This document shows positions 1-7,648 of a stretch of 64,000 bases of DNA, piece after piece. The notes under the pieces were generated by a model that saw nothing but the letters and a program-made list of their open reading frames with translations, made no database searches and was not told where the DNA came from. Origin of the DNA: Rhodoplanes sp046000175 (GTDB taxonomy: Bacteria > Pseudomonadota > Alphaproteobacteria > Rhizobiales > Xanthobacteraceae); NCBI RefSeq assembly GCF_046000175.1, contig NZ_JBEOMB010000013.1, positions 50,088-114,087 of the forward strand. The letters run 5' to 3'. Position numbers and translations under genes: made by a program. Each line of letters starts with the position of its first letter. Within the stretch, counting starts at the first letter, position 1.

Positions 1-91
1 CCGCGCAGACCTCGAGCGCCTGCAGGCCGGCCGCGATCACCTCCGTCCCAATTCCGTCGCCCGGGATCGCCGCGATCCGATAGTCCCGCAT
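1..91 (-). CDS. Tartrate / D-malate dehydrogenase (decarboxylating), N-terminal fragment
   Basis: The minus strand from the ATG at 91 to the window edge encodes about 30 residues beginning MRDYRIAAIPGDGIGTEV. This is the N-terminal Rossmann-like signature of the isocitrate/isopropylmalate dehydrogenase superfamily, and the form IAAIPGDGIG is typical of tartrate/D-malate dehydrogenases (TtuC/DmlA), which oxidise and decarboxylate D-malate, tartrate or related hydroxyacids with NAD. A CGGAG ribosome-binding site lies just upstream of the start. The gene runs off the left edge, so the catalytic residues cannot be seen and isopropylmalate dehydrogenase is not excluded. It diverges from the GntR gene at 279, which makes it a plausible target of that regulator. 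Confidence 0.8.
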   Translation of the reverse strand, partial: MRDYRIAAIPGDGIGTEVIAAGLQALEVCA

Positions 92-142
92 CGTCGCTCC
101 GCCTCTCGTCCGTCGTCGGCCGGGCGCCGCCAGGGCGGGCGC

Positions 143-161
143 TGCATCCATGTCAGATGCA
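143..161. promoter_or_regulatory. Inverted repeat, candidate operator between the dehydrogenase and gntR
   Basis: TGCATC and GATGCA form a perfect 6-bp inverted repeat separated by 7 bp, in the divergent intergenic region. GntR/FCD dimers usually bind such short palindromes. Whether this one or the direct repeats just downstream is the true site is inference. Confidence 0.35.
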
Positions 162-166
162 TGCCG

Positions 167-243
167 GCTTCCATGCAAGTTGCCGAATCCGCTATACTGC
201 GATCGTGCCGGACCGTCAATCTTCCATCGGAGCTTCCATGCAA
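167..243 (+). promoter_or_regulatory. gntR promoter with a duplicated 12-bp motif
   Basis: The 12-mer GCTTCCATGCAA occurs at 167-178 and again at 232-243. A near-consensus -10 element TATACT lies at 193-198, and TTCCAT at 169-174 sits 18 bp upstream as a weak -35. The first copy overlaps the -35 and the second lies in the expected leader, an arrangement suited to autorepression. A shorter related TTCCAT is at 222-227. The promoter call rests on the -10 match and spacing only. Confidence 0.4.
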
Positions 244-278
244 CAGCCCGTTAGTGCCTCGGATCGCGGAGCACGGTC

Positions 279-1022
279 GTGATCGCCCGGGGCAGGGGGA
301 CGACGTCCGGCCCCGCGGCCGCCGTGGCGACGACCGGGATGTCGACGTCCGAAGCCACGTCGTCGTCGCTGGTGGAGAACGCCTATCGGGCCATGAAGGC
401 GGCGGTGCGCGACAACGTGTTCGCGCCCGGCTACCAGGGCTCCGAGCAGGAGATCGCGCTCAAGCTCGGCATGAGCCGCACGCCGGTGCACGAGGCACTG
501 ATCCGCCTGCAGGAGGAGGGGCTGGTGCGCGTGTTGCCGAAGCGCGGCATCCAGGTCTGCGCGCTCTCGCCGGACGACATGCGCGAGATCTACGATCTGA
601 TCGCGACGCTCGAGGGCCGCGCCGCCGAGGCGATCGCGGCGGCCGCCGACGCGCCGAAGCGGGCGGCCCTCGAGGCGCTCGACGCGATCAACATCGACAT
701 GAAGACCGCACTGGAGCGCGACGACCTCGACGCCTGGGCGCGGACCGACGACCGCTTCCACCGCGCGCTGGTCGAGCGCTGCGGCAATGCGCGGCTCGCC
801 CGCGCGGTCTCGACCGTCATGGACCAGTCGCACCGCGCCCGCATGGTGACGTTGCGGCTGCGCGTGAAGCCGACCCGCTCGCTGAAGGAGCACCTCGCCG
901 TGACGGCGGCGATCCGCAAGGGCGACGCCCCGCGCGCTGGTGCGCTGGCGCGGGCGCATCGCGAGCACGCCCGCGACGAGCTGCTCCCGCTGCTGGAGAA
1001 GCTTGGCATGCGGCATCTGTAG
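279..1022 (+). CDS. GntR-family transcriptional regulator (FCD type)
   Basis: A 247-residue protein with an N-terminal winged helix-turn-helix (about residues 30-95, including SEQEIALKLGMSRTPVHEAL and the following EEGLVRVLPKRG wing) and a C-terminal helical FCD ligand-binding domain (about 105-235, with the DDRFHRAL and KEHLAV histidine-bearing helices that usually bind a metal and a carboxylate). The GTG at 279 is preferred because GGAG at 268-271 is well placed; an ATG at 339 would still keep the whole DNA-binding domain. It is divergent from the tartrate/D-malate dehydrogenase fragment, and FCD regulators commonly respond to the organic acid handled by the neighbouring gene, so control of hydroxyacid catabolism is a reasonable inference. 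Confidence 0.85.
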   Translation: MIARGRGTTSGPAAAVATTGMSTSEATSSSLVENAYRAMKAAVRDNVFAPGYQGSEQEIALKLGMSRTPVHEALIRLQEEGLVRVLPKRGIQVCALSPDDMREIYDLIATLEGRAAEAIAAAADAPKRAALEALDAINIDMKTALERDDLDAWARTDDRFHRALVERCGNARLARAVSTVMDQSHRARMVTLRLRVKPTRSLKEHLAVTAAIRKGDAPRAGALARAHREHARDELLPLLEKLGMRHL

Positions 1023-1484
1023 AACGGTCGGATTTTCGAACACTTTTCAGCAACAACATCCGGATTTCCGGATGCCGGAACAACTCGTGCCGGCGCGGCT
1101 TTTCGGACCGCGAGCACGGCTGCCTGCCTACGCAATTCCCCGGAGCGCAGGATCCCGTAATCAAAACCCGGTCCCGAAACGGAACGAAGCTGCGCCGTCG
1201 CCGGGATGAAATATCACAAGATGTCGTATCCGGCCGGACGGCCGCTTTCGGCGCGACGCGGGCATTCGCACTCGGCGCTGCTCACCGGAAATACGTAGTG
1301 ATATATCACCTGACATCGAGGTTCGAACCGCTGCGCGACCCTGAGGGCCGGGCGGTCTCGCCGGAACCGCAAGGCTCCGACGTCTCCGTGACGACCTTCC
1401 TCGCCTGACACGCCTTTCGGTATCAGACGACCGACCCGCCGCGTGCTCGTGCCTCCGCCGGACAAGTTTCCTTCAGAGGTCGTC
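1023..1484. other. Long non-coding leader region before pflB with palindromes
   Basis: No credible gene lies in this stretch. It contains a perfect 18-bp palindrome at 1057-1074 (CATCCGGA, TT, TCCGGATG) and a perfect 12-bp palindrome GTGATATATCAC at 1298-1309. The element ATATCAC followed two bases later by GATGTC (1211-1225) recurs at 1303-1317 with its second half inverted to GACATC. Neither palindrome fits the FNR consensus TTGAT-N4-ATCAA. They are candidate operators for the pfl genes. A purine-rich AGAGGT at 1474-1479 is the pflB ribosome-binding site. Confidence 0.4.
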
Positions 1485-3743
1485 ATGAACGCCATCACCG
1501 AGACCGTCACCGCAACCGAGCCGTGGGCCGGCTTCGTCGCCGGACCGTGGCAGAGCCGGATCGACGTGCGCGGATTCATCCAGGCGAACTATCGCCCCTA
1601 TCTCGGTGACGCGGCGTTCCTCGCCGGTCCGACCAAGCGCACGCTCGGCGTCTGGGAGACGCTCACGGGGCTGCTCGCCGAGGAGCGCAAGAAGGGCGTG
1701 CTCGACGTGTCGGCCGACAAGCCCGCCGCCATCACGGCGCATGCGCCGGGCTTCATCGATCGTGACGCCGAGCTGATCGTCGGCCTGCAGACCGACGCGC
1801 CGCTCAAGCGCGCCATCATGCCGAACGGCGGCCTGCGCATGGTCGAGATGGGCCTCGAGGCCTACGGGTTCCAGATCGACCCGATCGTCCAGGAGATCTG
1901 GACCAAGTACCGCAAGAGCCACAACCAGGGCGTCTTCGACGCCTACTCGCCGGAGATCCTCGCGGCCCGCAAGTCCGGCGTGGTCACCGGCCTGCCGGAC
2001 GCCTACGGCCGCGGCCGCATCATCGGCGACTATCGCCGCGTCGCGCTCTACGGCACCGAGCGTCTGAAGGCCGACAAGCGGCGCGAGCTGCACGAGATCG
2101 ACGACGCCGTCTTCGACGAGACGACGATGCGGCTGCGCGAGGAGCTCAACGAGCAGATCCGCGCCCTCGACGAGCTCGCCCAGATGGCGGCGACCTACGG
2201 CTGCGACGTGACCCAGCCGGCCGCGACCGGCCGCGAGGCCGTGCAGTGGACCTATTTCGGCTATCTGGCCGCCGTGAAGGAGCAGAACGGCGCGGCGATG
2301 TCGCTCGGCCGTGTCTCGACCTTCCTCGACATCTATCTCGATCGCGACATCGCGCGCGGGCTCCTCACCGAGGCGCAGGCGCAGGAGCTGATCGACGACA
2401 TGGTGATCAAGCTCCGCATCGTGCGCTTCCTGCGCACGCCCGAATACGACACGCTGTTCTCCGGCGACCCGACCTGGGTGACCGAGTCGATCGGCGGCAT
2501 CGGCGAGGACGGCCGTCCGCTGGTGACGAAGACCAGCTTCCGGTTCCTGCAGACGCTGTTCAATCTCGGCCCGGCGCCCGAGCCCAATCTCACGGTGCTG
2601 TGGTCGACCCAGCTGCCCGAGGGCTTCAAGGACTTCTGCGCCAAGGTGTCGATCGAGACCTCGTCGATCCAGTACGAGAACGACGACGTGATGCGGCCGC
2701 ACTGGGGCGACGATTACGGCATCGCCTGCTGCGTCTCGCCGATGCGCATCGGCAAGCAGATGCAGTTCTTCGGCGCCCGCGCCAACCTCGCCAAGGCGCT
2801 GCTCTACGCGATCAACGGCGGCGTCGACGAGAAATCCGGCCTCGTGGTGGCCGAGGGCTTCACGCCGATCGAGGGCGACGTGCTCGACTACGACACCGTG
2901 GTCGCCAAGCTCGATCCGATGATGAGCTGGCTCGCCAAGACCTACGTCAAGGCGCTCAACGTCATCCACTACATGCACGACAAGTACGCCTACGAGCGCA
3001 TCGAGATGGCGCTGCACGACCGTGACGTGCTGCGCACCATGGCGTGCGGCATCGCCGGCCTGTCGGTCGCCGCCGATAGCCTGTCGGCCATCAAGCACGC
3101 CAAGGTGAAGGTGGTGCGCAACGCCGCCGGCCTCGCGGTCGACTACGTGATCGAGGGCGACTACCCGGCCTACGGCAACAACGACGACCGTGCCGACGCG
3201 ATCGCCGTGTGGCTGGCCGAGAGCTTCATCGAGAAGATCAAGGCGCAGCCGCACTTCTATCGCGACGCGGTGCCGACCCAGTCGGTGCTGACCATCACGT
3301 CGAACGTCGTCTACGGCAAGAAGACCGGCAACACGCCGGACGGCCGCCGCGCCGGCGAGCCCTTCGCGCCGGGCGCCAACCCGATGAACGGGCGCGACAA
3401 GAAGGGCTTCGTCGCGGCTGGCGCGTCGGTCGCGAAGATCCCTTACGCCTGCGCGCTCGACGGCATCTCCTGGACCGCCTCGGCGACCCCGACGGCGCTC
3501 GGCCGGGTGCCGGAGGAGCGGCAGAAGAACCTCGCCGCCTGCCTCGACGCCTTCGCGGGCGCCATGGGCCATCACGTCAACGTCAACGTGCTCAACCGCG
3601 ACACGCTGCTCGACGCGATGGAGCACCCGGAGAACTATCCGCAGCTCACCATCCGGGTGTCCGGCTACGCCGTGAACTTCGTCAAGCTGTCGCGCGAGCA
3701 GCAGCTCGACGTGATCAGCCGGACGTTCCACGGCTGCATGTGA
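1485..3743 (+). CDS. pflB: Formate acetyltransferase (pyruvate formate-lyase)
   Basis: A 752-residue glycyl-radical enzyme that converts pyruvate and CoA to acetyl-CoA and formate under anoxic conditions, in the cytoplasm. The adjacent active-site cysteines are C415 and C416 (in GIACCVSPMRIGKQ) and the radical glycine is G727 in the C-terminal RVSGYAV loop, spaced as in E. coli PflB (C418/C419/G734, 760 residues). The CC pair and IGKQMQFFGARAN separate it from glycerol, choline and benzylsuccinate glycyl-radical enzymes. ATG 1485 follows AGAGGT at a good distance. The activase lies 119 bp downstream on the same strand. No focA formate channel accompanies the pair here, which is unusual. Oxygen control probably acts through the long upstream region, but no FNR-type box is present there. 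Confidence 0.96.
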   Translation: MNAITETVTATEPWAGFVAGPWQSRIDVRGFIQANYRPYLGDAAFLAGPTKRTLGVWETLTGLLAEERKKGVLDVSADKPAAITAHAPGFIDRDAELIVGLQTDAPLKRAIMPNGGLRMVEMGLEAYGFQIDPIVQEIWTKYRKSHNQGVFDAYSPEILAARKSGVVTGLPDAYGRGRIIGDYRRVALYGTERLKADKRRELHEIDDAVFDETTMRLREELNEQIRALDELAQMAATYGCDVTQPAATGREAVQWTYFGYLAAVKEQNGAAMSLGRVSTFLDIYLDRDIARGLLTEAQAQELIDDMVIKLRIVRFLRTPEYDTLFSGDPTWVTESIGGIGEDGRPLVTKTSFRFLQTLFNLGPAPEPNLTVLWSTQLPEGFKDFCAKVSIETSSIQYENDDVMRPHWGDDYGIACCVSPMRIGKQMQFFGARANLAKALLYAINGGVDEKSGLVVAEGFTPIEGDVLDYDTVVAKLDPMMSWLAKTYVKALNVIHYMHDKYAYERIEMALHDRDVLRTMACGIAGLSVAADSLSAIKHAKVKVVRNAAGLAVDYVIEGDYPAYGNNDDRADAIAVWLAESFIEKIKAQPHFYRDAVPTQSVLTITSNVVYGKKTGNTPDGRRAGEPFAPGANPMNGRDKKGFVAAGASVAKIPYACALDGISWTASATPTALGRVPEERQKNLAACLDAFAGAMGHHVNVNVLNRDTLLDAMEHPENYPQLTIRVSGYAVNFVKLSREQQLDVISRTFHGCM

Positions 3744-3747
3744 TCAC

Positions 3748-3777
3748 GACCGGCGCCGCTTCGCGGCGGCGCCGGTC
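3748..3777 (+). terminator. Strong intercistronic stem-loop between pflB and pflA
   Basis: GACCGGCGCCGC pairs perfectly with GCGGCGCCGGTC around a six-base loop, starting five bases after the pflB stop codon. No T-run follows, so it is more likely an mRNA-stabilising or attenuating hairpin that lowers pflA expression relative to pflB than a full terminator. Confidence 0.5.
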
Positions 3778-3862
3778 AGAAGCGTTCGTCGCGAAGGCGC
3801 CCGGCTCCAAACACTCCTGATCGCGGGCCGGGCGCCGACGACGAGCCGAAGGACAAGAGACC

Positions 3863-4681
3863 ATGACCCCCGAGCCCTCGCTGATCCACGCCCCCGCCGG
3901 TCGTCCGGCCTGCGTGATCGTGCCGCCGGCCGGCACCGATGCCGACGCGGCGCCGGTCGGGTTCCTGCACTCGGTCGAGACCGGGGCGGCGGGTGACGGG
4001 CCGGGCATGCGGTTCGTCTACTTCGTGGCCGGCTGTCCGCTGCGCTGCGTCTACTGCCACAACCCCGACACCTGGACCACGAAGGGTGGCCGCCGCGTCG
4101 ACCTCGACGAGGCGATCGCCGAGATCGCGCCGTATCGCGGCTTCCTGCGCCTCGCCGGCGGCGTCACGGTCTCGGGCGGCGAGCCGATGAGCCAGCCCGG
4201 CTTCGTCGGCGCGCTCCTGCGCCGCCTGCACGACGACCTGCGCCTGCACACCGCGCTCGACACCACTGGCTTCCTCGGCCGAAAAGTCGCGGACGACTGG
4301 TTCGATCCGGTCGATCTCGTGATGCTCGACATCAAGCATTCCGATCCGGCCGTCTACAAACAGATCACCGGCCGCGAGCTCGGCCCCACGCTCGACTTCG
4401 CGCGGCGCATGGTGCGGCTCGGCAAGCCCTTGTGGATCCGCTACGTGCTGGTGCCCGGCCTCACCGACGGCGAGGCCGACATCGCCCGGCTCGCGGACTT
4501 TCTGGTCGAGCTCGGCCCGCTGGTGCAGCAGGTCGACGTGCTGCCCTATCACCGGCTCGGCGAGCACAAATGGGCGGCGCTCGGCCGCGCCTATCCGCTC
4601 GGCGACACGCCGGTGCCGACCGCCGAGCAGATCGCGGCGGCGATCGCGATCTTCAGGACGCGCGGTCTCACGGTCCGCTGA
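3863..4681 (+). CDS. pflA: Pyruvate formate-lyase activating enzyme (radical SAM)
   Basis: A 272-residue radical-SAM enzyme that abstracts the hydrogen from the PflB glycine, using SAM and a [4Fe-4S] cluster. The cluster motif CPLRCVYC (CxxxCxxC) is near residue 56, followed by the GGEP-type SAM motif (VTVSGGEPMSQPGF) near 110, the DTTGFLG strand, LDIKH near 155 and the C-terminal LPYHRLGEHKW segment typical of PFL activases. It is about 25 residues longer than E. coli PflA because of a Pro/Ala-rich N-terminal extension of roughly 30 residues. AAGGACAAGAGACC precedes the ATG. The 3' end overlaps the convergent MFS gene by 14 bp. Context with pflB makes the substrate assignment secure. Confidence 0.95.
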   Translation: MTPEPSLIHAPAGRPACVIVPPAGTDADAAPVGFLHSVETGAAGDGPGMRFVYFVAGCPLRCVYCHNPDTWTTKGGRRVDLDEAIAEIAPYRGFLRLAGGVTVSGGEPMSQPGFVGALLRRLHDDLRLHTALDTTGFLGRKVADDWFDPVDLVMLDIKHSDPAVYKQITGRELGPTLDFARRMVRLGKPLWIRYVLVPGLTDGEADIARLADFLVELGPLVQQVDVLPYHRLGEHKWAALGRAYPLGDTPVPTAEQIAAAIAIFRTRGLTVR

Positions 4682-5879
4682 TCTCCTCGCGCCGGCGGAA
4701 GATGAGAAGCAGCGTCGCTGCGCAGGCGAGCACGATGACGCCCAGCACGGCCGAGCCGATCAGCGCGACGCCGGCGCCGAGCCGGTCGATCACGGCTGCG
4801 TAGGTCACGGGCGCCGCCGCCGAGACGAAGAAGCTCGCCGCGGTGAGGCGTCCGACCAGGCCGCCATAGGTGCGATGGTCGAACAGCACCAGCGGCTGGG
4901 TACCGCGCACCACCGTCATCAGCCCGTTGCCGGCCCCGTAAGCGAGCGCGAACACGGCCGCCGCCGTGAGCGACACGCCACCCCACAGCCCGACCACGAA
5001 GCCGAGGGGCAACAGCGCCGCCGCCAGCGTGCCGAGCGCCAGCGGGTCGCTGCGGCCGCCGAGCGCCACCTCGCCGAGCCGCGCCGTCGACTGGCCGACG
5101 CCGCGCAGCGCCGACATCCACACGGCCATGCCGGCGCCGAGGCCGAGCCCGGCCATCAGCCCGATCATGTGGGCCGACATGGCGGCGGCGAGGAAGGCCG
5201 TCACGGTCACGGCGGTGGCGTAGAGCACGGCGGCGGTGCGGTGCTGGGCCGGCGTCACGGCGAGCGGCGCCGGCGGCGGGGCGGTGCCGGTCGGCACCGG
5301 GCGATCGCTCGCACGGGCGTCCGGGATCGCCCGGTGGATCGGCACGGTGGCGAGCGCGAAGGCGGCGTAGCCGAGTGCGGCGCCGCGCCAGCCGAAGCCC
5401 TTGGTGAGGAGGTCGCCGATCGGCCAGAACACGCTGGACGCGAGCCCGCCCAAGAGCGTGATCTGGGCGATGGCGGGCCGCGCGTCGCGGCCGCCGATCC
5501 GCACCAGCGCCGCGAAGGCCGCCTCGTAGAGCGTCATCCGCATCGCGAGGCCGAGGCAGGCCCAGGCGGCGAAGAACGAGATCGGCCCGGTCGTGGCGGC
5601 CAGCCCGGCGCAGCCGAGCGCGGTGAGCAGCGAGCCGGCCGTCATCACCCGGCGCCCGCCGAGCCGGTCGATGGCCCGACCGACCGGTGCCGAGACGATG
5701 CCCATCACCACGAGCGCCAGCGCGAAGCCGCCATAGACGGCGGTGCGCGACCAGCCGAGGTCGGCCGCCATCGGGTCGCCGAGCACGCCGACCAGATAAT
5801 AGGACACGCCCCACATCACGAGCTGCCCGGCGCCGAGCGCCGCGACCAGGCGTCGCGAGATGCCGCTGCCGGCGTTCAT
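4668..5879 (-). CDS. Major facilitator superfamily transporter
   Basis: A 403-residue inner-membrane protein with about 12 predicted transmembrane helices. An MFS motif-A-like loop, GRAIDRLGGRRVM, lies between helices 2 and 3, and a Pro-rich central cytoplasmic loop (about residues 190-215) separates the two six-helix halves. The start ATG at 5879 overlaps the stop of the upstream acetyltransferase gene (ATGA), so the two are translationally coupled. The short helix-1 region (LVAALGAGQLVMWGVSYYLVG) resembles monocarboxylate/oxalate-type MFS carriers, but the substrate cannot be read from the sequence. Co-expression with an N-acetyltransferase suggests export or detoxification, or uptake of a modified compound. 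Its location beside pfl leaves open a role as a formate or pyruvate carrier, without direct support. Confidence 0.85.
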   Translation of the reverse strand: MNAGSGISRRLVAALGAGQLVMWGVSYYLVGVLGDPMAADLGWSRTAVYGGFALALVVMGIVSAPVGRAIDRLGGRRVMTAGSLLTALGCAGLAATTGPISFFAAWACLGLAMRMTLYEAAFAALVRIGGRDARPAIAQITLLGGLASSVFWPIGDLLTKGFGWRGAALGYAAFALATVPIHRAIPDARASDRPVPTGTAPPPAPLAVTPAQHRTAAVLYATAVTVTAFLAAAMSAHMIGLMAGLGLGAGMAVWMSALRGVGQSTARLGEVALGGRSDPLALGTLAAALLPLGFVVGLWGGVSLTAAAVFALAYGAGNGLMTVVRGTQPLVLFDHRTYGGLVGRLTAASFFVSAAAPVTYAAVIDRLGAGVALIGSAVLGVIVLACAATLLLIFRRREEISGP

Positions 5880-6442
5880 CGGGCAGCCGGAGCGGGCGGG
5901 GGCGTGCGGTCGCCGTCGCCGAGCGGGCGCTGCATCAGCACGCTGTCGAGCCAGACGCCGTGCTTGAAGCCGCTCGCCCGCAGCACGCCGACCGGTGCGA
6001 AGCCGGCGCGGGTGTGCAGCCGGATCGAGGCGTGGTTCGCCGAATCGCCGATCACGGCGATCATCTGGCGGAAGCCGCGCGCGGTTGCCGCCTCGACCAG
6101 CCGGGTGAGCAGCGCGAGGCCGAGGCCGCGGCCCTGCAGCTGCGGCGCGACATAGACCGAGTTCTCCACCGTCCAGGCATAGGCGGGCCGCGGCCGATAC
6201 GGCCCCGCATAGGCGTAGCCGGCGACCGCGCCGTCGATCTCGGCGACCAGATACGGAAAGCCGCCGGCGACCAGGACGGCACGGCGCCGCGTCATCTCGG
6301 CGAGATCGGGCGGCTCGAGCTCGAAGCTGGCGCGGCCGTGGCGCACCGCCTCGGCGTAGATGGCCGTGACGGCCGGGAGGTCGCCGACCGCGCAATCGCG
6401 CAGCGACGGCCGGGACGAGACGAGCGGACGGGACAAGAACAC
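5876..6442 (-). CDS. GNAT-family N-acetyltransferase (phosphinothricin/methionine-sulfoximine type)
   Basis: About 188 residues with a complete GNAT fold: the DLPAVTAIYAEAV helix, the acceptor-side RASFELEPP loop, the YLVAEIDGAVAGYAY strand and the acetyl-CoA pyrophosphate-binding motif Q-x-x-G-x-G (QLQGRGLGLALL), followed by the ASIRLHTRAGF region. The IYAEAV...SFE pattern is that of the Pat/MnaT subgroup, which acetylates phosphinothricin, methionine sulfone/sulfoximine or related amino acids. The start is uncertain: a GTG at 6442 is chosen because any upstream ATG would run into the divergent LysR gene, and the ribosome-binding site there is weak. The stop overlaps the MFS start, forming a two-gene unit probably controlled by the divergent LysR protein. 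Confidence 0.8.
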   Translation of the reverse strand: MFLSRPLVSSRPSLRDCAVGDLPAVTAIYAEAVRHGRASFELEPPDLAEMTRRRAVLVAGGFPYLVAEIDGAVAGYAYAGPYRPRPAYAWTVENSVYVAPQLQGRGLGLALLTRLVEAATARGFRQMIAVIGDSANHASIRLHTRAGFAPVGVLRASGFKHGVWLDSVLMQRPLGDGDRTPPPAPAAR

Positions 6443-6524
6443 CTCGCGAGAGGCCCGGAGCGGGCAGGGCGGAGCGGCGTGCCGCGGGCCTGCGATCTTG
6501 CGCCCTGAGGCGCCGCGATGGAAG

Positions 6525-6550
6525 CTTATGGGACTTATGCATCCGATAAG
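6525..6550. promoter_or_regulatory. LysR-type operator (T-N11-A) with an extra half site
   Basis: CTTAT-N7-ATAAG at 6534-6550 is a perfect 5-bp interrupted palindrome that contains the T-N11-A core of LysR boxes. A further CTTAT half site is at 6525-6529. It lies immediately upstream of the lysR start (6561) and 92 bp from the acetyltransferase start. That position suits autoregulation plus control of the divergent pair. Confidence 0.55.
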
Positions 6551-6560
6551 GATCGCTGCC

Positions 6561-7499
6561 ATGAAAGGCGTGACGCTCGACCAGCTCCGCACCTTCTGCG
6601 ACGTGGCGACGCTCGGCAGCTTCTCGGCCGCGGCCGAACGGGCCGGGCTGACGCAGCCGGCCGTCAGCCTGCAGATCCGCACCCTCGAGCGACGGCTCGG
6701 GGTGCGGCTGATCGAGCGGCTCGGCCGCCGCGCCCAGCCGACCGCGGCGGGCAGCGATCTCCTCGTCCACGCGAGCCGCATCGGCGACGAGCTCGCCGCT
6801 GCGGTCGCGGCGCTGGCGCCGCACCGCGCCGGGACGGCCGGGCGGGTGCGCATCGGCACCGGCGCCACGGCCTGCATCTATCTGCTTCCGCCGGTGCTGC
6901 GGGCGCTGCGGCGGCGCCTGCCCGGGCTTGAGCTGACGGTCGAGACCGGCAACACCGCCGACATTCTCGACCGCCTCGCCGCCAATGCGCTCGACGTCGC
7001 GCTGGCGACCCTGCCGATCGCCGGCCGCAACTTCCAGGTGACGCCCGTCTATGCCGACGAGCTGGTCGCGGTGGCGCCGCCCGACGCGGCGCTGCCGCCG
7101 CGCTTCGGCGCCGCCGCGCTCGCCGACAAGCCGCTGGTGCTCTACGAGGCCGGCGGCAACACGCGCCGGGTGATCGATCGCTGGTTCGCCCGCGCCGGCC
7201 GCACGCCGAAGCCCGTGATGGAGCTCGGCAGCGTCGAGGCGATCAAGGAGCTGGTCGGCGCCGGGCTTGGATTCGCCGTGCTGCCGCGCCTCGCGGTCGC
7301 GGCGGCGGAGGCGCGCGGCCAGATCGCGATGCGGCCGCTGTCGCCGCGGCTGGCCCGCTCGCTCGGCGTCGTTCTGCGCCGGGACAAGCGGCTCGACCGC
7401 GGCCTGCGCGCCGTGGTCGAGGCGCTCTCGGACCTGTCGCCGACGTCCGCGGATGCGGGCCCGCGGCGGGCATCGGCGGCCGGGCGGCGGGCGCCCTGA
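6561..7499 (+). CDS. LysR-family transcriptional regulator
   Basis: A 312-residue LysR regulator: N-terminal winged HTH (residues about 3-62, LDQLRTFCDVATLGSFSAAAERAGLTQPAVSLQIRTLE as one continuous LysR signature), linker helix, then a periplasmic-binding-like effector domain (about 90-295) with GTGATACIYLLPPVL and the VGAGLGFAVLP hinge strand. ATG 6561 is preferred over in-frame ATG 6528 because AAGGA precedes it and the protein then starts at the usual LysR position. The Ala/Arg-rich C-terminal tail of about 20 residues is dispensable-looking. It is divergent from the acetyltransferase/MFS pair with a LysR box between them, so those are its probable targets. The effector is unknown. Confidence 0.9.
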   Translation: MKGVTLDQLRTFCDVATLGSFSAAAERAGLTQPAVSLQIRTLERRLGVRLIERLGRRAQPTAAGSDLLVHASRIGDELAAAVAALAPHRAGTAGRVRIGTGATACIYLLPPVLRALRRRLPGLELTVETGNTADILDRLAANALDVALATLPIAGRNFQVTPVYADELVAVAPPDAALPPRFGAAALADKPLVLYEAGGNTRRVIDRWFARAGRTPKPVMELGSVEAIKELVGAGLGFAVLPRLAVAAAEARGQIAMRPLSPRLARSLGVVLRRDKRLDRGLRAVVEALSDLSPTSADAGPRRASAAGRRAP

Positions 7500-7648
7500 G
7501 GGCGGTGCGCGATTGGCGGAGTGATGCGGTTTCGAGTTCGTTGCGGCGAATTCGACAATATGCCCGAGTTTGTCGGATCGAATTAACAGGACGTTGGGGC
7601 CGGCGGGCGTAGGTCGGAGGGGTCCAATCACGAGCTGGGAGGTCGGAC

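Noticed and set aside
1298..1309. FNR or CRP site upstream of pflB
   Set aside because: The palindrome GTGATATATCAC has a 2-bp centre between GTGAT and ATCAC. FNR needs 4 bp and CRP 6 bp between half sites.
161..1408. Long plus-strand frame over the first GntR gene
   Set aside because: It overlaps the real gene in another frame, has Arg/Gly/Asp-rich composition and no motif.
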